64,000 bases of DNA from Halorubrum laminariae. Lineage in GTDB: Archaea > Halobacteriota > Halobacteria > Halobacteriales > Haloferacaceae. The translations under genes were made by a program, and so were the position numbers. The stretch is taken from assembly GCF_024494655.1 (NCBI RefSeq), contig NZ_JANHDL010000010.1:40520-104519 (forward strand), given 5' to 3'. A model generated the notes under the pieces. The model worked only from the letters and a program-made list of their open reading frames with translations, searched no databases and was not told the origin of the DNA. Shown piece by piece: positions 38,844 through 49,100 of this stretch (position 1 is the stretch's first letter; the number at the start of each line of letters is the position of its first letter).

Positions 38844-41800
38844 AGTACCTGTCTGTCGACTGTTTCCGGCACGATTTCGGCGTCGGCAAGCGGTATGATG
38901 TTGATCTCGGCGCCGTGTTTACGGTTCGGCTGATAGCCAGCAGTCGTAATCTCTGAGAGAGCGCGATCGGACCAATCAGATGGGATACGTTTGTCCACAG
39001 CTTGGCAGCGGTCATCAATCTCCTCGGCCAGTGCCTTGAATTCAGCGAGCGGGGGAAGGTCGTCGACCTTCGCAACATCCTCTTCGTCGGCCATCTCTTC
39101 CAGGTACTCCTCATCGACGATCGAGGAGTCATCGAGCCCCATCGCCAGTGAGGCGAGCAGTCGTTCGTCCTCAGTTAGATTATCGTACGGCTGACCGTCC
39201 TCATCGAGCAAGTCAGCACCTTCGCGCTCGAAGTAGTAGGTCATAAACAGGATACCCGTACTGGAGTAGTGGTCAGATCCCTTGAGCCGCCAGTTGAAGT
39301 AGTCAAACAGGTCAGCCAGGTGTGCCTCGACAGGCTCATCGACCGGTTTGGCGTACTGCTCGCAGGCACGCTCGAGTTCTTCGAGTGCGTCGACCCACTC
39401 CTCGCGCCATTCGTCGACGGCGTTCCAGAAATTGTCTGAGAATGTGTCTTGGAACCACTCTTCGCCGTTGCGTTCGCGTAGTTCCGCCAGCGTTTCCACG
39501 CGCTCCCGAGTCTCCTCGCGGAAAGTGGCGACCTTTGGGGCTAGTTCCTCTACGTGTTGGCGGTCTTCGTCGTCGAAGTCTCGTTCGTCAGTGCTACCCA
39601 ATTCCTGAATCACGTCCTCGAAGACGCTAATCTGGTTGAGTCCACTCGCGCAGCGCTCATACTGCTCGGCTGCCTCGGCCTGTTCACTTGCAGAGAGGGA
39701 GTCGTCACTCCGGCGGCGATTTGCGGCGCTACGGCGTTCGCGCAGTTCGGCCTTCCGCGGTTCGAGGTACTGGTTCGTGAGACGATCGAACAGCCCTGAA
39801 CCGAGGCTGTGGTAGTCAACGAAACACGCGAACCCTTCACCGGTAGAGTCGGCGAGTAGACGCTCGGTTGTCAACTTCCAGACGATAGGCGTGTTTTCCA
39901 TCTGGCTTACGTGGTAGTCGAACAGGTTCTCGGTGATCCATCGTCGGAGGTTGGGGTAGGCTTCCTCGGCGGCGGACTCGGTGCCGAGAATTTCGTCAAC
40001 CTCGACCAGTCGGTCCCCGGCGTACACACCGTAGGCATCCTCAAATCGCTCGACGATGCGGTCCAGTATGTTCGGCTGGTCGTCGACGCCGTGTAGCGGG
40101 ACGACGCCGTCGTCTTCCTCGCGGACGGCCTCCATCGCGAAGTGGTGAACGAGGTCTTTGACCTGTTTGTCGACGTTCCCGGGGACTTCAGGGACCGACT
40201 CTGGGTCAGGGACTTCGCGATCCTCTGGGGATTCTGAAGTACGGAGGAAGATTTCTTCGCGGATTTCCTCTTGAGTCTTCGGAGAAATGTTGACAGCATC
40301 GTAAACTGCGTCATCTACTTTCTCCGAGATCGCTTCCAATCGGGCTCGTTTCCGGATTTTTCCTTTCTCTGCCTCCCGAGCGGCTACCTTAATTGAAGCA
40401 CCCTCCGAAATTTCTGTTCGGTCGACTTCGTACCGTTCTTTAGCTATCTCAGCGTGGGGATGGTCGAAAAAGAACGTAACATCGGTATTCGGATAGAGTG
40501 TTGGTGCGATGTAATATGGACTTGTAGACTCGGCTGAACGTTGTGAGAGAACTACCTCGTACTGCTCTTTTGATAACTGTTCGAACTCAGAGGATTCGAC
40601 GATATCGCCAATCCACGGTGCTGCACCAATTTCTCCAGGATTCCAGTTCCTCTCAATAGTTTGTGACAAGAATAGGATGTGATATAAGTCCGAATTGAGT
40701 ATGGCCATCGTTGTCCAGAGGGAAGCATCTTCCCGGGGGAACAACATAAGGCCGTTAACACTGAATAACCCCCCTGGGTAGAACCCGAAACGGCGACCGG
40801 TCTGTTTAATCAGGTTCCAAGTCAGCCCGGGCTCTCCGTAGAACTCTTCGTTCCGAATTCGGAATGATGGGCTCGACCGGCGGATCATCGTACCCCTTTC
40901 TCCCCATTCAACCATATCTGTCACCTGTGGTGTGATCCAGGCATTCTCTCCACCCTTAGTTAACGGGCGAAACGTGTCTGCGCTTTTTGTCTCCCAGTGT
41001 GCCCGAAGAAATCTTGCGTTATTGGACGTTTGAAGTCCTGGAACGGCGGTGAACTTTGACCGCGCATCAACACCTGCGTGTTCCGCATCAAGTAGTACGT
41101 CAGTATCGTATAAGTCTCTGACCGGTGCTGGAGTCGAGTAACAGATAGGTGTGCGAGGAATATCCGCAAACGTGGATAACTCAACGTCGAAACGCCTCTT
41201 TTTGTTCAAATCTGCATCAGAGATCACGTCAACAAACGCAGACTCTTTTTCTGAGCCCGGGAGGTCGTAGAGGCGGAAGAACGAACCTTGCTGCTGTTTC
41301 TGGCTGGAACGAATTACTGTTCCTGCAGTATGAACCGTGGCGTTATCCAATACACCATTCCCAAACTCAGCGAGGAAGTCGAATCCTCCTTCTTTACCGA
41401 TGATATTGCCCCTGAAGCTTTCGTAGCTACTTAGAAACATAAACGTCCGCGGAACGAGCATTCCTATACGCCCGTCACGCTTACTCAAACGGTTGCAAAC
41501 CTCGAAAAATGAGACATAATAATTCGGATAATATTGATAGTTGGCCTCTACATAATTCTGCACTCGGGTTGGCATTCGTCCCTTAGACCCATACGGCGGA
41601 TTCATAAGCGCAACGTCGTAATCCTGCGCTAGAATATCCAGTAGCCGCACGAAACTCCGCAAATCCTGCGCAAGGAATGAGTCCGATTCCCGATGTTCCT
41701 CCACAGCCTCGCGCAGACTGTGCAGAACCTGCCCGAGTGTGTGGCTTTCCCGCGGGTCGTCGCCGAGGGTAATTTGCACGCCTCCGACGTCGCTGTCGTC

Positions 41801-43153
41801 TTCGAACAGGTCGCCGAGGGTCCCACGCACGTCGAGTAGGCTCCCGAGCCCATGGACTTCCTCGAAGGCGTCCAGGATACGCCGCAGCGCGTTCTCGACA
41901 TCTTCGTCGTCGCCAGCGACCTCCTCGAACACCGCTTCAACACCGTCGATCTCGGCGATTGTCGCGTCAGCACAGACGATGCCCACTTCCGGCATATCGA
42001 AACCATCAGCACCCTCGGCCTCGGCCCGAGTTCGTCCCTTCAGATAGAGGTTGAACGCCGCGAGCTGGCAGGCGCGCATATCCAGGTCGACGCCGTAGAG
42101 GTTGTGCTGGAGGATTTTTCGTGGAATCTCCTCGTCAGCCAGGCCGGTCTCGGCGCGCCAGATTCGCTCCAGCACGTCGAAGGCGTACAGCAGGAAGTGG
42201 CCACTCCCACAAGCGGGGTCGATGACTCGAAGCTCTTCAGGGTGATCGAAGTCGGTGGGCTCACCTTCCTCTTCAGACGGAACAAGGTAGGTACAGAAGT
42301 CAGCAATATCGGGTGATCCATCAGGCGAGAGAGGGCGATTCTTCCGCTCGTCAGGGGAGAACTCCTCCTGCGCTTCGACGACGTCTTGTAACTCACCTGT
42401 GTGTTCAAGGTAGAGCTTTCCGAGCGAGTTGTCGGTGAGCATCCGGACGACCCAGTGGGGCGTATAGAACTGGTTTGCTGGTGGAACGTCTTCGGGTTCG
42501 AGCCCTTCGCGGTCGCCCTTGCGACGCAGATCGTCGAGCAGCTTGACGTTGTAGTATTCGTAGACCCAGCCGAGCACGTCGTCGGCCCGCCAGACTTCGT
42601 CGTCAACACTGTCGAGCATCCCGCAGAGTTCCTCGAGGGTGTCGTCGTCGGGATCGATGAGGCTGTACGCCGAGGAACGATCGAACAGTATCTCGATTTC
42701 CTCAGCGAGATCGTCACAGGCGTTGTGATACGCCTCCAGAATTGCTTCATCCTCCAGCAGGAACTCCTTATGGACGAGGGTCTCGGCGGCGGGCGTCAGG
42801 CCGTTATCCTTGAAGACGGTGACCTCCTCGTCGATGAACCCCCGCACTTCCATACAGCGCAGCGCGGCCAGACGATTGACGATCGTGTAACCCACGCCAG
42901 TCACGTACTGATCGAAGGCTTCCGACCAAGTTTCGCCGTCGACGGCTTCGAGTTCGATCGCCTCTACAAGTTGTTGGATGTCCTCGTCCAGCGAGTCGAC
43001 GTCCTCAGGTTCGTCATCCAGACCTTTCTGTGTGAGCTGGAACTCAACGTTATCCTCGACCCGCTCGCGCATCTCGGTGACGACGTCTTCGAGGTGTTCA
43101 CGCTCTTCCTTGTCCAATTGAGCCTTCCGCTGAGAGAGAGAATCGCTTTCCAT
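38840..43153 (-). CDS. pglX: BREX adenine methylase PglX
   Basis: A 1437-residue class I DNA adenine-N6 methylase. The SAM-binding motif is VIDPACGSGHFLLYAFDVL (near 310) and the catalytic motif is NPPYGSKG (near 518). The long region after it contains the target recognition domain. PglX marks host DNA so that BREX excludes only unmarked phage DNA. The DNA encoding residues about 520-950 (40300-41600) is visibly less GC-rich than the rest, which suggests exchange of the specificity part. It begins the second BREX transcription block; a divergent PIN gene lies upstream. Confidence 0.93.
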   Translation of the reverse strand: MESDSLSQRKAQLDKEEREHLEDVVTEMRERVEDNVEFQLTQKGLDDEPEDVDSLDEDIQQLVEAIELEAVDGETWSEAFDQYVTGVGYTIVNRLAALRCMEVRGFIDEEVTVFKDNGLTPAAETLVHKEFLLEDEAILEAYHNACDDLAEEIEILFDRSSAYSLIDPDDDTLEELCGMLDSVDDEVWRADDVLGWVYEYYNVKLLDDLRRKGDREGLEPEDVPPANQFYTPHWVVRMLTDNSLGKLYLEHTGELQDVVEAQEEFSPDERKNRPLSPDGSPDIADFCTYLVPSEEEGEPTDFDHPEELRVIDPACGSGHFLLYAFDVLERIWRAETGLADEEIPRKILQHNLYGVDLDMRACQLAAFNLYLKGRTRAEAEGADGFDMPEVGIVCADATIAEIDGVEAVFEEVAGDDEDVENALRRILDAFEEVHGLGSLLDVRGTLGDLFEDDSDVGGVQITLGDDPRESHTLGQVLHSLREAVEEHRESDSFLAQDLRSFVRLLDILAQDYDVALMNPPYGSKGRMPTRVQNYVEANYQYYPNYYVSFFEVCNRLSKRDGRIGMLVPRTFMFLSSYESFRGNIIGKEGGFDFLAEFGNGVLDNATVHTAGTVIRSSQKQQQGSFFRLYDLPGSEKESAFVDVISDADLNKKRRFDVELSTFADIPRTPICYSTPAPVRDLYDTDVLLDAEHAGVDARSKFTAVPGLQTSNNARFLRAHWETKSADTFRPLTKGGENAWITPQVTDMVEWGERGTMIRRSSPSFRIRNEEFYGEPGLTWNLIKQTGRRFGFYPGGLFSVNGLMLFPREDASLWTTMAILNSDLYHILFLSQTIERNWNPGEIGAAPWIGDIVESSEFEQLSKEQYEVVLSQRSAESTSPYYIAPTLYPNTDVTFFFDHPHAEIAKERYEVDRTEISEGASIKVAAREAEKGKIRKRARLEAISEKVDDAVYDAVNISPKTQEEIREEIFLRTSESPEDREVPDPESVPEVPGNVDKQVKDLVHHFAMEAVREEDDGVVPLHGVDDQPNILDRIVERFEDAYGVYAGDRLVEVDEILGTESAAEEAYPNLRRWITENLFDYHVSQMENTPIVWKLTTERLLADSTGEGFACFVDYHSLGSGLFDRLTNQYLEPRKAELRERRSAANRRRSDDSLSASEQAEAAEQYERCASGLNQISVFEDVIQELGSTDERDFDDEDRQHVEELAPKVATFREETRERVETLAELRERNGEEWFQDTFSDNFWNAVDEWREEWVDALEELERACEQYAKPVDEPVEAHLADLFDYFNWRLKGSDHYSSTGILFMTYYFEREGADLLDEDGQPYDNLTEDERLLASLAMGLDDSSIVDEEYLEEMADEEDVAKVDDLPPLAEFKALAEEIDDRCQAVDKRIPSDWSDRALSEITTAGYQPNRKHGAEINIIPLADAEIVPETVDRQVL

Positions 43154-43302
43154 GGGGAACTCGGGATAGGAACGAGAAGGCGCAGGGGATACTTGAAGAT
43201 TGGCAAGAAGTTACACCATGAATCCTCTATGGCTCGATCTTCGTCCTCTACTTCCGCTGTGCTTCCGGTACGTATTTTCCGATGCGGCAGTATGACCTGG
43301 CC
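43154..43302. promoter_or_regulatory. Divergent promoter region between pglX and PIN gene
   Basis: About 150 bases separate the two divergent start codons. I see no clear palindrome. AT-containing stretches occur at about 43190-43225 and at 43270-43280 (CGTATTTTCCG), the latter suitable as a TATA element for the PIN gene. Both blocks must be transcribed from here. Confidence 0.4.
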
Positions 43303-45768
43303 ATGAGTAGCGAAGCTCCGCCGGATCTAACCCCACTCCAACGCTCAATTGTTCACGCAAGCGCTGGATCTCCCGACGCATCTTCTGCTACAATTGCCTC
43401 CTACGTCGATAGCTCTTCCTCGTACGTAACAGAGATTCGGAACGAATATGAGGAATTGATTGACCATCTTGCCGACCTATCCGACCTATCCTATCTTCCC
43501 TCGTTTGCACACCCCTATTCAATCATTCTTCCCGAGCCCTTGATCGAGGAGTACCAATTTGAAGTTGGTGACGTGGTCGAATTGACGTTCGATGTAGACG
43601 GGCGGGAAGAGACGACGTTCGGCATGGTTGCTCCTTTTGAGGACAGCATGGTTGGCCGCTCATCCCCTGAGATGCAAGCACGTGTCTACGGGAGTTACTT
43701 CTCGCTTGGAGATATCCAAGACGAAATCACGGAATTCGACCAGTTCGACTGCGTCGACGAGAATAAGGCGGAACTCTCTACCAGCGACGATTTCCTTTCG
43801 TATCTCCATTCTCTAAAACGCCAGCTCGATACGCAAATTGACTCGGGTGTGCAGATGCTCATCGGTGTGGGGATACTGGAAATCGTTCACGGTGAACGTG
43901 ATCCGAACAATCTCATTTCATCCCCGTATTTCATCCTCGAAAAAGACCGGTTCCCTCGGTATCTCGCTAATAATGGTCCCGAGTTAATTGATGCGCACAA
44001 ATATGTCGGCCATATTGACGAGCCCGATGACGTGTATTTCACGTATTATGGAGAGGACCTGCAGCCATCGCAAATCGAGTCGCTTCGTGAGACCATTCTC
44101 GACGTCAAATATTTCAAATCCACGTGGAACTATTCGATTCCAGGGTATCGAGCCGCCGTTGGCCCGACGACGACTGATCCAACCGAGGAAGTGATTCGGG
44201 TCACCGAGGAATCGCTCCATATTGTCGAAGGAAAGGAGCGGAATGTACAGTTTCTCGAAGCCGATGGGACGCCGACGACAGGACTCACAGCAGACAGAAT
44301 CCACGACGCCATTCTCGATGCAAATCCAACGTTCGAATCACTGGTATCTCATACCAGGTACTCCGGCGAAGCAGACGGATTTCCGTTGCGACGTGATGGC
44401 GATCAGATTTACATACTCTTCGATCAGGTAACCCTCGTTCTGACGGCGAACGGAGATCACCTCTCATGGGTATCCCCTACCGATATCGACCACGTGGAGA
44501 CGATTATCGAGGCTGTCAATGGAATGATTGAGGGGCAGCTTGATGTCGAGGATTACACAGTACAACCTGCTGATGTCCAACAGCCTCGGCGGATTCAGCA
44601 GGATGACTGGACGTTCGATACGAACTCACTGTATCACGATCACACTGATGATACCCCTACGAGCATCCTGAATACGATATTCTCACATCGCTTTTTCCAC
44701 GACAGCACTATTCACGTCCCGTGGGCAGTGCTATTCGAAATGAACAAACACCCCGATGCGGGCAGCGCTACAGCGGCAACGAATGAGCAAGGGTTCGAAA
44801 ATATGTCTATCTTGTCGTTGCTGGATACGCTCGACTATTTGGAGGTCGAAGTTCAGACACCACCCGAAGAAATCACGGTTGATTTAGCAAATGGTGACGT
44901 TGCCGATATGCAGGTTCTTGCTTATTCTAATCAGCAGGACGCAACCTTGGTGACCGGGGACGAGTCACTTGCTGAGCTTGCCCGACTCTCGGATACACCC
45001 TCTTTCAATATTGCCCAGCTAGATGGTTTGTCCTCTGGTGTCGACGATGAATCCTCGTTTGAAGATATTTTTGAGCTGATCGGGTCAGAACTCGTTACCC
45101 ACGCTGAAATCGTTGCTGAGATAGACGAACTGCTGGATACTGACACTGCTGCACCTATCGCGGAGTCTGGGACGACCTCGACAAGGGATGCTAATTCCGT
45201 CCTCGAATCTTGGGTTTCGAACGATGAAGTTCTACCGTATGTCCGATCTACCGATAGTGAACGATGCTATGCGCATAGTCAGAGCATTACCCTCGTTCCG
45301 ACAAAAGCGGTAATCGAAGACCTCCCCCAGTATCTCGATAGCTCAGACGATTTCCTCACTGACGAATTCCTTAATCCCGTCGCTGATGATGTTCTTTCGC
45401 TGGCTCACAGCGAGTTACCAAGCATCACGCTCGTCGTTCCTGCTGAGTATATCGTTGAAAATTCGGTTTCAAAATCTGCTCCGGGTGATTTCAGCAGGAA
45501 ACTCCTGAACATCTCTCATGCAGAGAACGTCGAATATGAAACTCAACCCGCTGTACGCGCGGCTGCGTCATCGTCCCTCCAAGCCCTTCTTCAAAATAAC
45601 GTGGAGAAGGGAGAAGACGCTTTACTGTCTTGGCACGATTACGTAGCACTATGTCTCACCACGGCTTTAGACTCGGCGTATTTGTTACTCCCTGATTCTA
45701 ATGGGGAGACATGGAAGTTCACAGAACTCCTCGGCGTTGACACTGTTACGCTCTCACAAAATAGCTAA
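43303..45768 (+). CDS. Large PIN-domain protein embedded in BREX locus
   Basis: An 821-residue protein on the strand opposite to the BREX genes. Residues about 435-570 form a PIN nuclease domain: D439 in TFDTNSLY, E479 in VLFEMNKH, D535 in GDVADMQVLAYS and D553/E554 in LVTGDESL. The N-terminal 50 residues resemble an HTH (LTPLQRSIVHASAGSPDASS, IASYVDSSSSYVTEI). The regions between and after are unrecognised. PIN domains cut RNA or structured nucleic acid. Its position between brxC2 and pglX suggests an effector or accessory of BREX. The DNA is less GC-rich than its surroundings, a sign of separate acquisition. Confidence 0.7.
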   Translation: MSSEAPPDLTPLQRSIVHASAGSPDASSATIASYVDSSSSYVTEIRNEYEELIDHLADLSDLSYLPSFAHPYSIILPEPLIEEYQFEVGDVVELTFDVDGREETTFGMVAPFEDSMVGRSSPEMQARVYGSYFSLGDIQDEITEFDQFDCVDENKAELSTSDDFLSYLHSLKRQLDTQIDSGVQMLIGVGILEIVHGERDPNNLISSPYFILEKDRFPRYLANNGPELIDAHKYVGHIDEPDDVYFTYYGEDLQPSQIESLRETILDVKYFKSTWNYSIPGYRAAVGPTTTDPTEEVIRVTEESLHIVEGKERNVQFLEADGTPTTGLTADRIHDAILDANPTFESLVSHTRYSGEADGFPLRRDGDQIYILFDQVTLVLTANGDHLSWVSPTDIDHVETIIEAVNGMIEGQLDVEDYTVQPADVQQPRRIQQDDWTFDTNSLYHDHTDDTPTSILNTIFSHRFFHDSTIHVPWAVLFEMNKHPDAGSATAATNEQGFENMSILSLLDTLDYLEVEVQTPPEEITVDLANGDVADMQVLAYSNQQDATLVTGDESLAELARLSDTPSFNIAQLDGLSSGVDDESSFEDIFELIGSELVTHAEIVAEIDELLDTDTAAPIAESGTTSTRDANSVLESWVSNDEVLPYVRSTDSERCYAHSQSITLVPTKAVIEDLPQYLDSSDDFLTDEFLNPVADDVLSLAHSELPSITLVVPAEYIVENSVSKSAPGDFSRKLLNISHAENVEYETQPAVRAAASSSLQALLQNNVEKGEDALLSWHDYVALCLTTALDSAYLLLPDSNGETWKFTELLGVDTVTLSQNS

Positions 45769-45803
45769 TAGAGTACTTCAGAGAAAAGCCGCCAAAAGAC
45801 AGC

Positions 45804-45923
45804 CTATTCGTCGAATTCAACGGTGACGGTTTCACCATCTGCGGTCTCGTACGTGAGCACAGCACCGTTGAGCTGCTCCAGGTTCATACTTTGGTCCCCG
45901 TCGGACTCGGTAGTTGCGCTCAT
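45804..45923 (-). CDS. 39-residue acidic protein
   Basis: On the minus strand the ATG at 45923 begins a 39-residue frame (MSATTESDGDQSMNLEQLNG, then a strand-turn-strand TYETADGETVTVEFDE). The acidic composition and compact beta hairpin look haloarchaeal. It lies between brxC2 and the 3' end of the PIN gene. Being so short, it may be a chance frame, but the codon use is good. Confidence 0.45.
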   Translation of the reverse strand: MSATTESDGDQSMNLEQLNGAVLTYETADGETVTVEFDE

Positions 45924-46164
45924 CTCAGGTAGCAATTCGGCGGTCAAGATAAAAAAGTATTGGCTCGTTTCCGGACAGACGATAATTGAATACTTTCTTG
46001 AGCAGACGGCACCGTGGTTCTTCCTAATTCAGACTGCAGTCTTCTTCGGGTCCCGTTCTCTCCTCACCAATAGCTAGGGTATCAAGCCTATATCCGTTAT
46101 TTAATACGTGTCTCTTCTTGCTGATCGCTCGGATTGGATCTACGTCGGAATTGTTGACGGTGTC

Positions 46165-49100
46165 TCAGTCCTCTATAACTACGATACTCCCGTTATCTAG
46201 CTCGTCCAACGTCCCGTTCACGGCCCTCTTTCGACCAAGAACAGTATTCGCGTCCGAAAGGAGTTCGGTCACACGATTCTCGCTTGGTCGACTTTCGGCA
46301 TCAACAGCTGACGTAACTTCATCGGTCACGTCGGCGTTCGGAAGCTCCTGGCGCAACTCTTCAGCGACCATCTGAAGTTCGGCCCACGCATCGTCGTCCG
46401 CATCTGGCGGCCTCGGGTCCTTTGCACGCTCGATGAGCTGGCGCACTCGTCGCTCTGAGGGCGGTCGCGAAGCGGCGAGTGTAGTCTCGACGGACTCGGT
46501 CGTTGGTGACTCTGGGTGTTCCTCACGCAGGTCTTCGCCTGCTGCCCGTAGCTGCGACCAAAGAGCCGAACCGTCAGAGTCGTCGAGGAGGTCGCGAACC
46601 TGCTCGTACGTTTCGGCCTGTTGGACGACAGCGGAGTCGACGACATCACCTTCCGACAGATCCTCACCGGCCCACACAGCTTCGAACACGTCCTCCAGGT
46701 CGCCAAGTACGATGTCGTCGAACTCATCAGTAGCACCATCGACGATCCCTCGAACGTCGTCCTCGTTCGACCGTAGCCACGCGCTCAGATCGGCACAGAT
46801 GGCCTCCGGGTCAGAGTCAGCGACGGTCTCACCTGTGATCCGCCGGTACTGCGCCGACGTTTCGTCGGCGCGAAGTCCCTTCGCGTCCTCCAGCCGTGAC
46901 TCGACCGTCGAAACGCTGGGAACAGTATCGCCTTCCGCTGTCGCTCGCATACTGGCAGTGATCGACGCGTTCGGATAGAGCGAGGCCATCGTGTCGAGCT
47001 CGTCGCTGAAGCGTTCCCAGAGTGTCGTCCCGTCTTCGCTGACGCCGAAGAGTTCACGAGCGTTCGCGAAGATCTTCGCCTCCTCGAGTACCGTTTCGAG
47101 GTCATCCTCACTTCCGAGGTCGGACGTGGAAAGCTCGTCCCCGCCGAGGGCTGGGTCGACCGTTGCCTCGAAGGCGCTGAGCGTCACATCGAACTCACGG
47201 CTGGCGCCTTTCAGCGTCCGCTTGACAGTCGCACTGTTCTCGTTGACCCACTGGCCGAGCTCGCCCAGCCACTCGTCTGGTCCATCACCCGACGGCTGTT
47301 CACCGAGCACCGTCGTAACGAGTTCTCGCACCGTCTTCGGATCGATAATCTCGACGCCGAAGCGGACTTGGAGTGAGGTCAGTCCCCCTTTGGTCCGCAC
47401 TTGTCGGCCGATGGCGGCGGGATCAGACACGTACTCCGTATCCTGCTTGAGCGCGACTGACTCGTTGGAGGTCGCAAGTGTGATGAGCAGCGCCGCGATC
47501 GACTCCTGTGGCGTCCCGCGGTAGTCCCCGTTGGCAGTCCGTGTTTGTTGCAGGAGTGTCTCGACGTCGACGGATTTCTGTCCCTCGTACATATCGATGA
47601 ACTCGCGACACCAGCCCGTATCGGCGACTTCCACGTTGGCGGTGTCGACGCCAAGCATCGCGGCGTCCGCGTCCGAAAGGGGCCAGTCACCGCTCCCGCG
47701 GAAGAACTTCGCCATCGCCTTTGCGTCGTCGACCTCGACGAGCGGCCGTGAGAGCGTCTTTCGAGACGATCCGAAGACAGCATTGACCTGGTCTTCGACG
47801 ACGCTTTCAAGCACGCTCGAGCGCGCACCACGGTGTTCGTGTACCGTGTACACCGACGCGTCTTCGAGTATCTCCGTCACCGATGATTCGAGGCGGCGTT
47901 TGTCGGCACGGTGCTCGCGTTCGAGTTCCTCGTGGGATTCGGTCTCCTCGTCCAACACCTGTCCCATCCCGATGACGTTCCGGATTCGCTCCAGCATTGT
48001 CTCCGGGACGTCGACGGTGATCAGGATGTGCTCGCCACCGTCGCGACCGTTGTTCACGTCCTGCCACGTCTCAATCTGCTCCGAGACAGTATCGTGATCA
48101 TCGGCCAGCACACGAACGCGAAGCGCGTCGTACTCGGGAGACGGGGCTCGGTCGACTGGTTCGAGGATGGAGTACTCGTACCGCAGTGGGACGAGGCGCT
48201 CGTCGCCGACATCTACCTCGTGGCGGCTGCCGTCACTCCTGAAGAACGCGTCGTTCTCCCGCAGCCGCGTTTCCACCCATGCCGACAGCTGATGCGGCGA
48301 TATCTTCGCGGCCTTGTCCTGGGCGCGACTGAGGATGCTCTCCTGTTCCTCGGAGACGAGCGTGTAGACCTCGTCGCCTTGGTCGTTCGTCTCGGTGAGT
48401 GCCTTCTGCTTGTCGACGAGCGTCTCCAGTCCCGATTCGGTTCGCTCGACGACGTCGTCGACGGACGCCGTGACGTCGTCGACCATCAACCGACCGAGGT
48501 TCCCTGGCGTCGACGGCACAGCGGGCGTCTGGTTCAGAAGGTAGAGTCCTTTCGCGAGGCGGACTTCCCACGCATCCTCGTCACCGTCGAACGTCGGGAC
48601 GAGCGTGTTATCGATCATCTCCTGGACCCAGAGCGGGAGGTACGTGGTCTCCTCGACCAACAGGTCGAACAGAACGTCCCACGTGACGAGCGAGCCCTCC
48701 TCCTTCGACGCCCACCCGAACTTCGTGAACAGCGACCGAACGAGGACGAGCAGTGCTCGACCCTGAATGTAGTCGCGATCGGTCGACCGGCCCTGTGTGA
48801 TGAGTTCCTGCATTACCGCCCGCAGGAGCGACAGGTCGTACTCGCGGAACGGATAGGACTCGACTGGGTCTGGATCCGCGCTCGTCACCGACGAGTACGT
48901 GTCGAGTGAGAGATCGGGCATCGACGCCACTAACGACTCGACACGTTCGCGTCCCTCGGGGTCCGACTTCTGGAGCCATCGCTTCCGGACGATGATCTCA
49001 GTGTCCGCTCCTTCAAGCCGTACCTGTTGATGCGTCCAGTGATCTTCGGGCGGCTCACCGATGAGACTCTCCCGTGTATCCGGGAGGGAGTACTGCCCGG

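Noticed and set aside
33217..43153. DISARM system
   Set aside because: A methylase and SNF2-type helicase occur together, but PglZ, BrxA, BrxB and two BrxC proteins fit BREX, and no DrmB or DrmC-like protein was seen.
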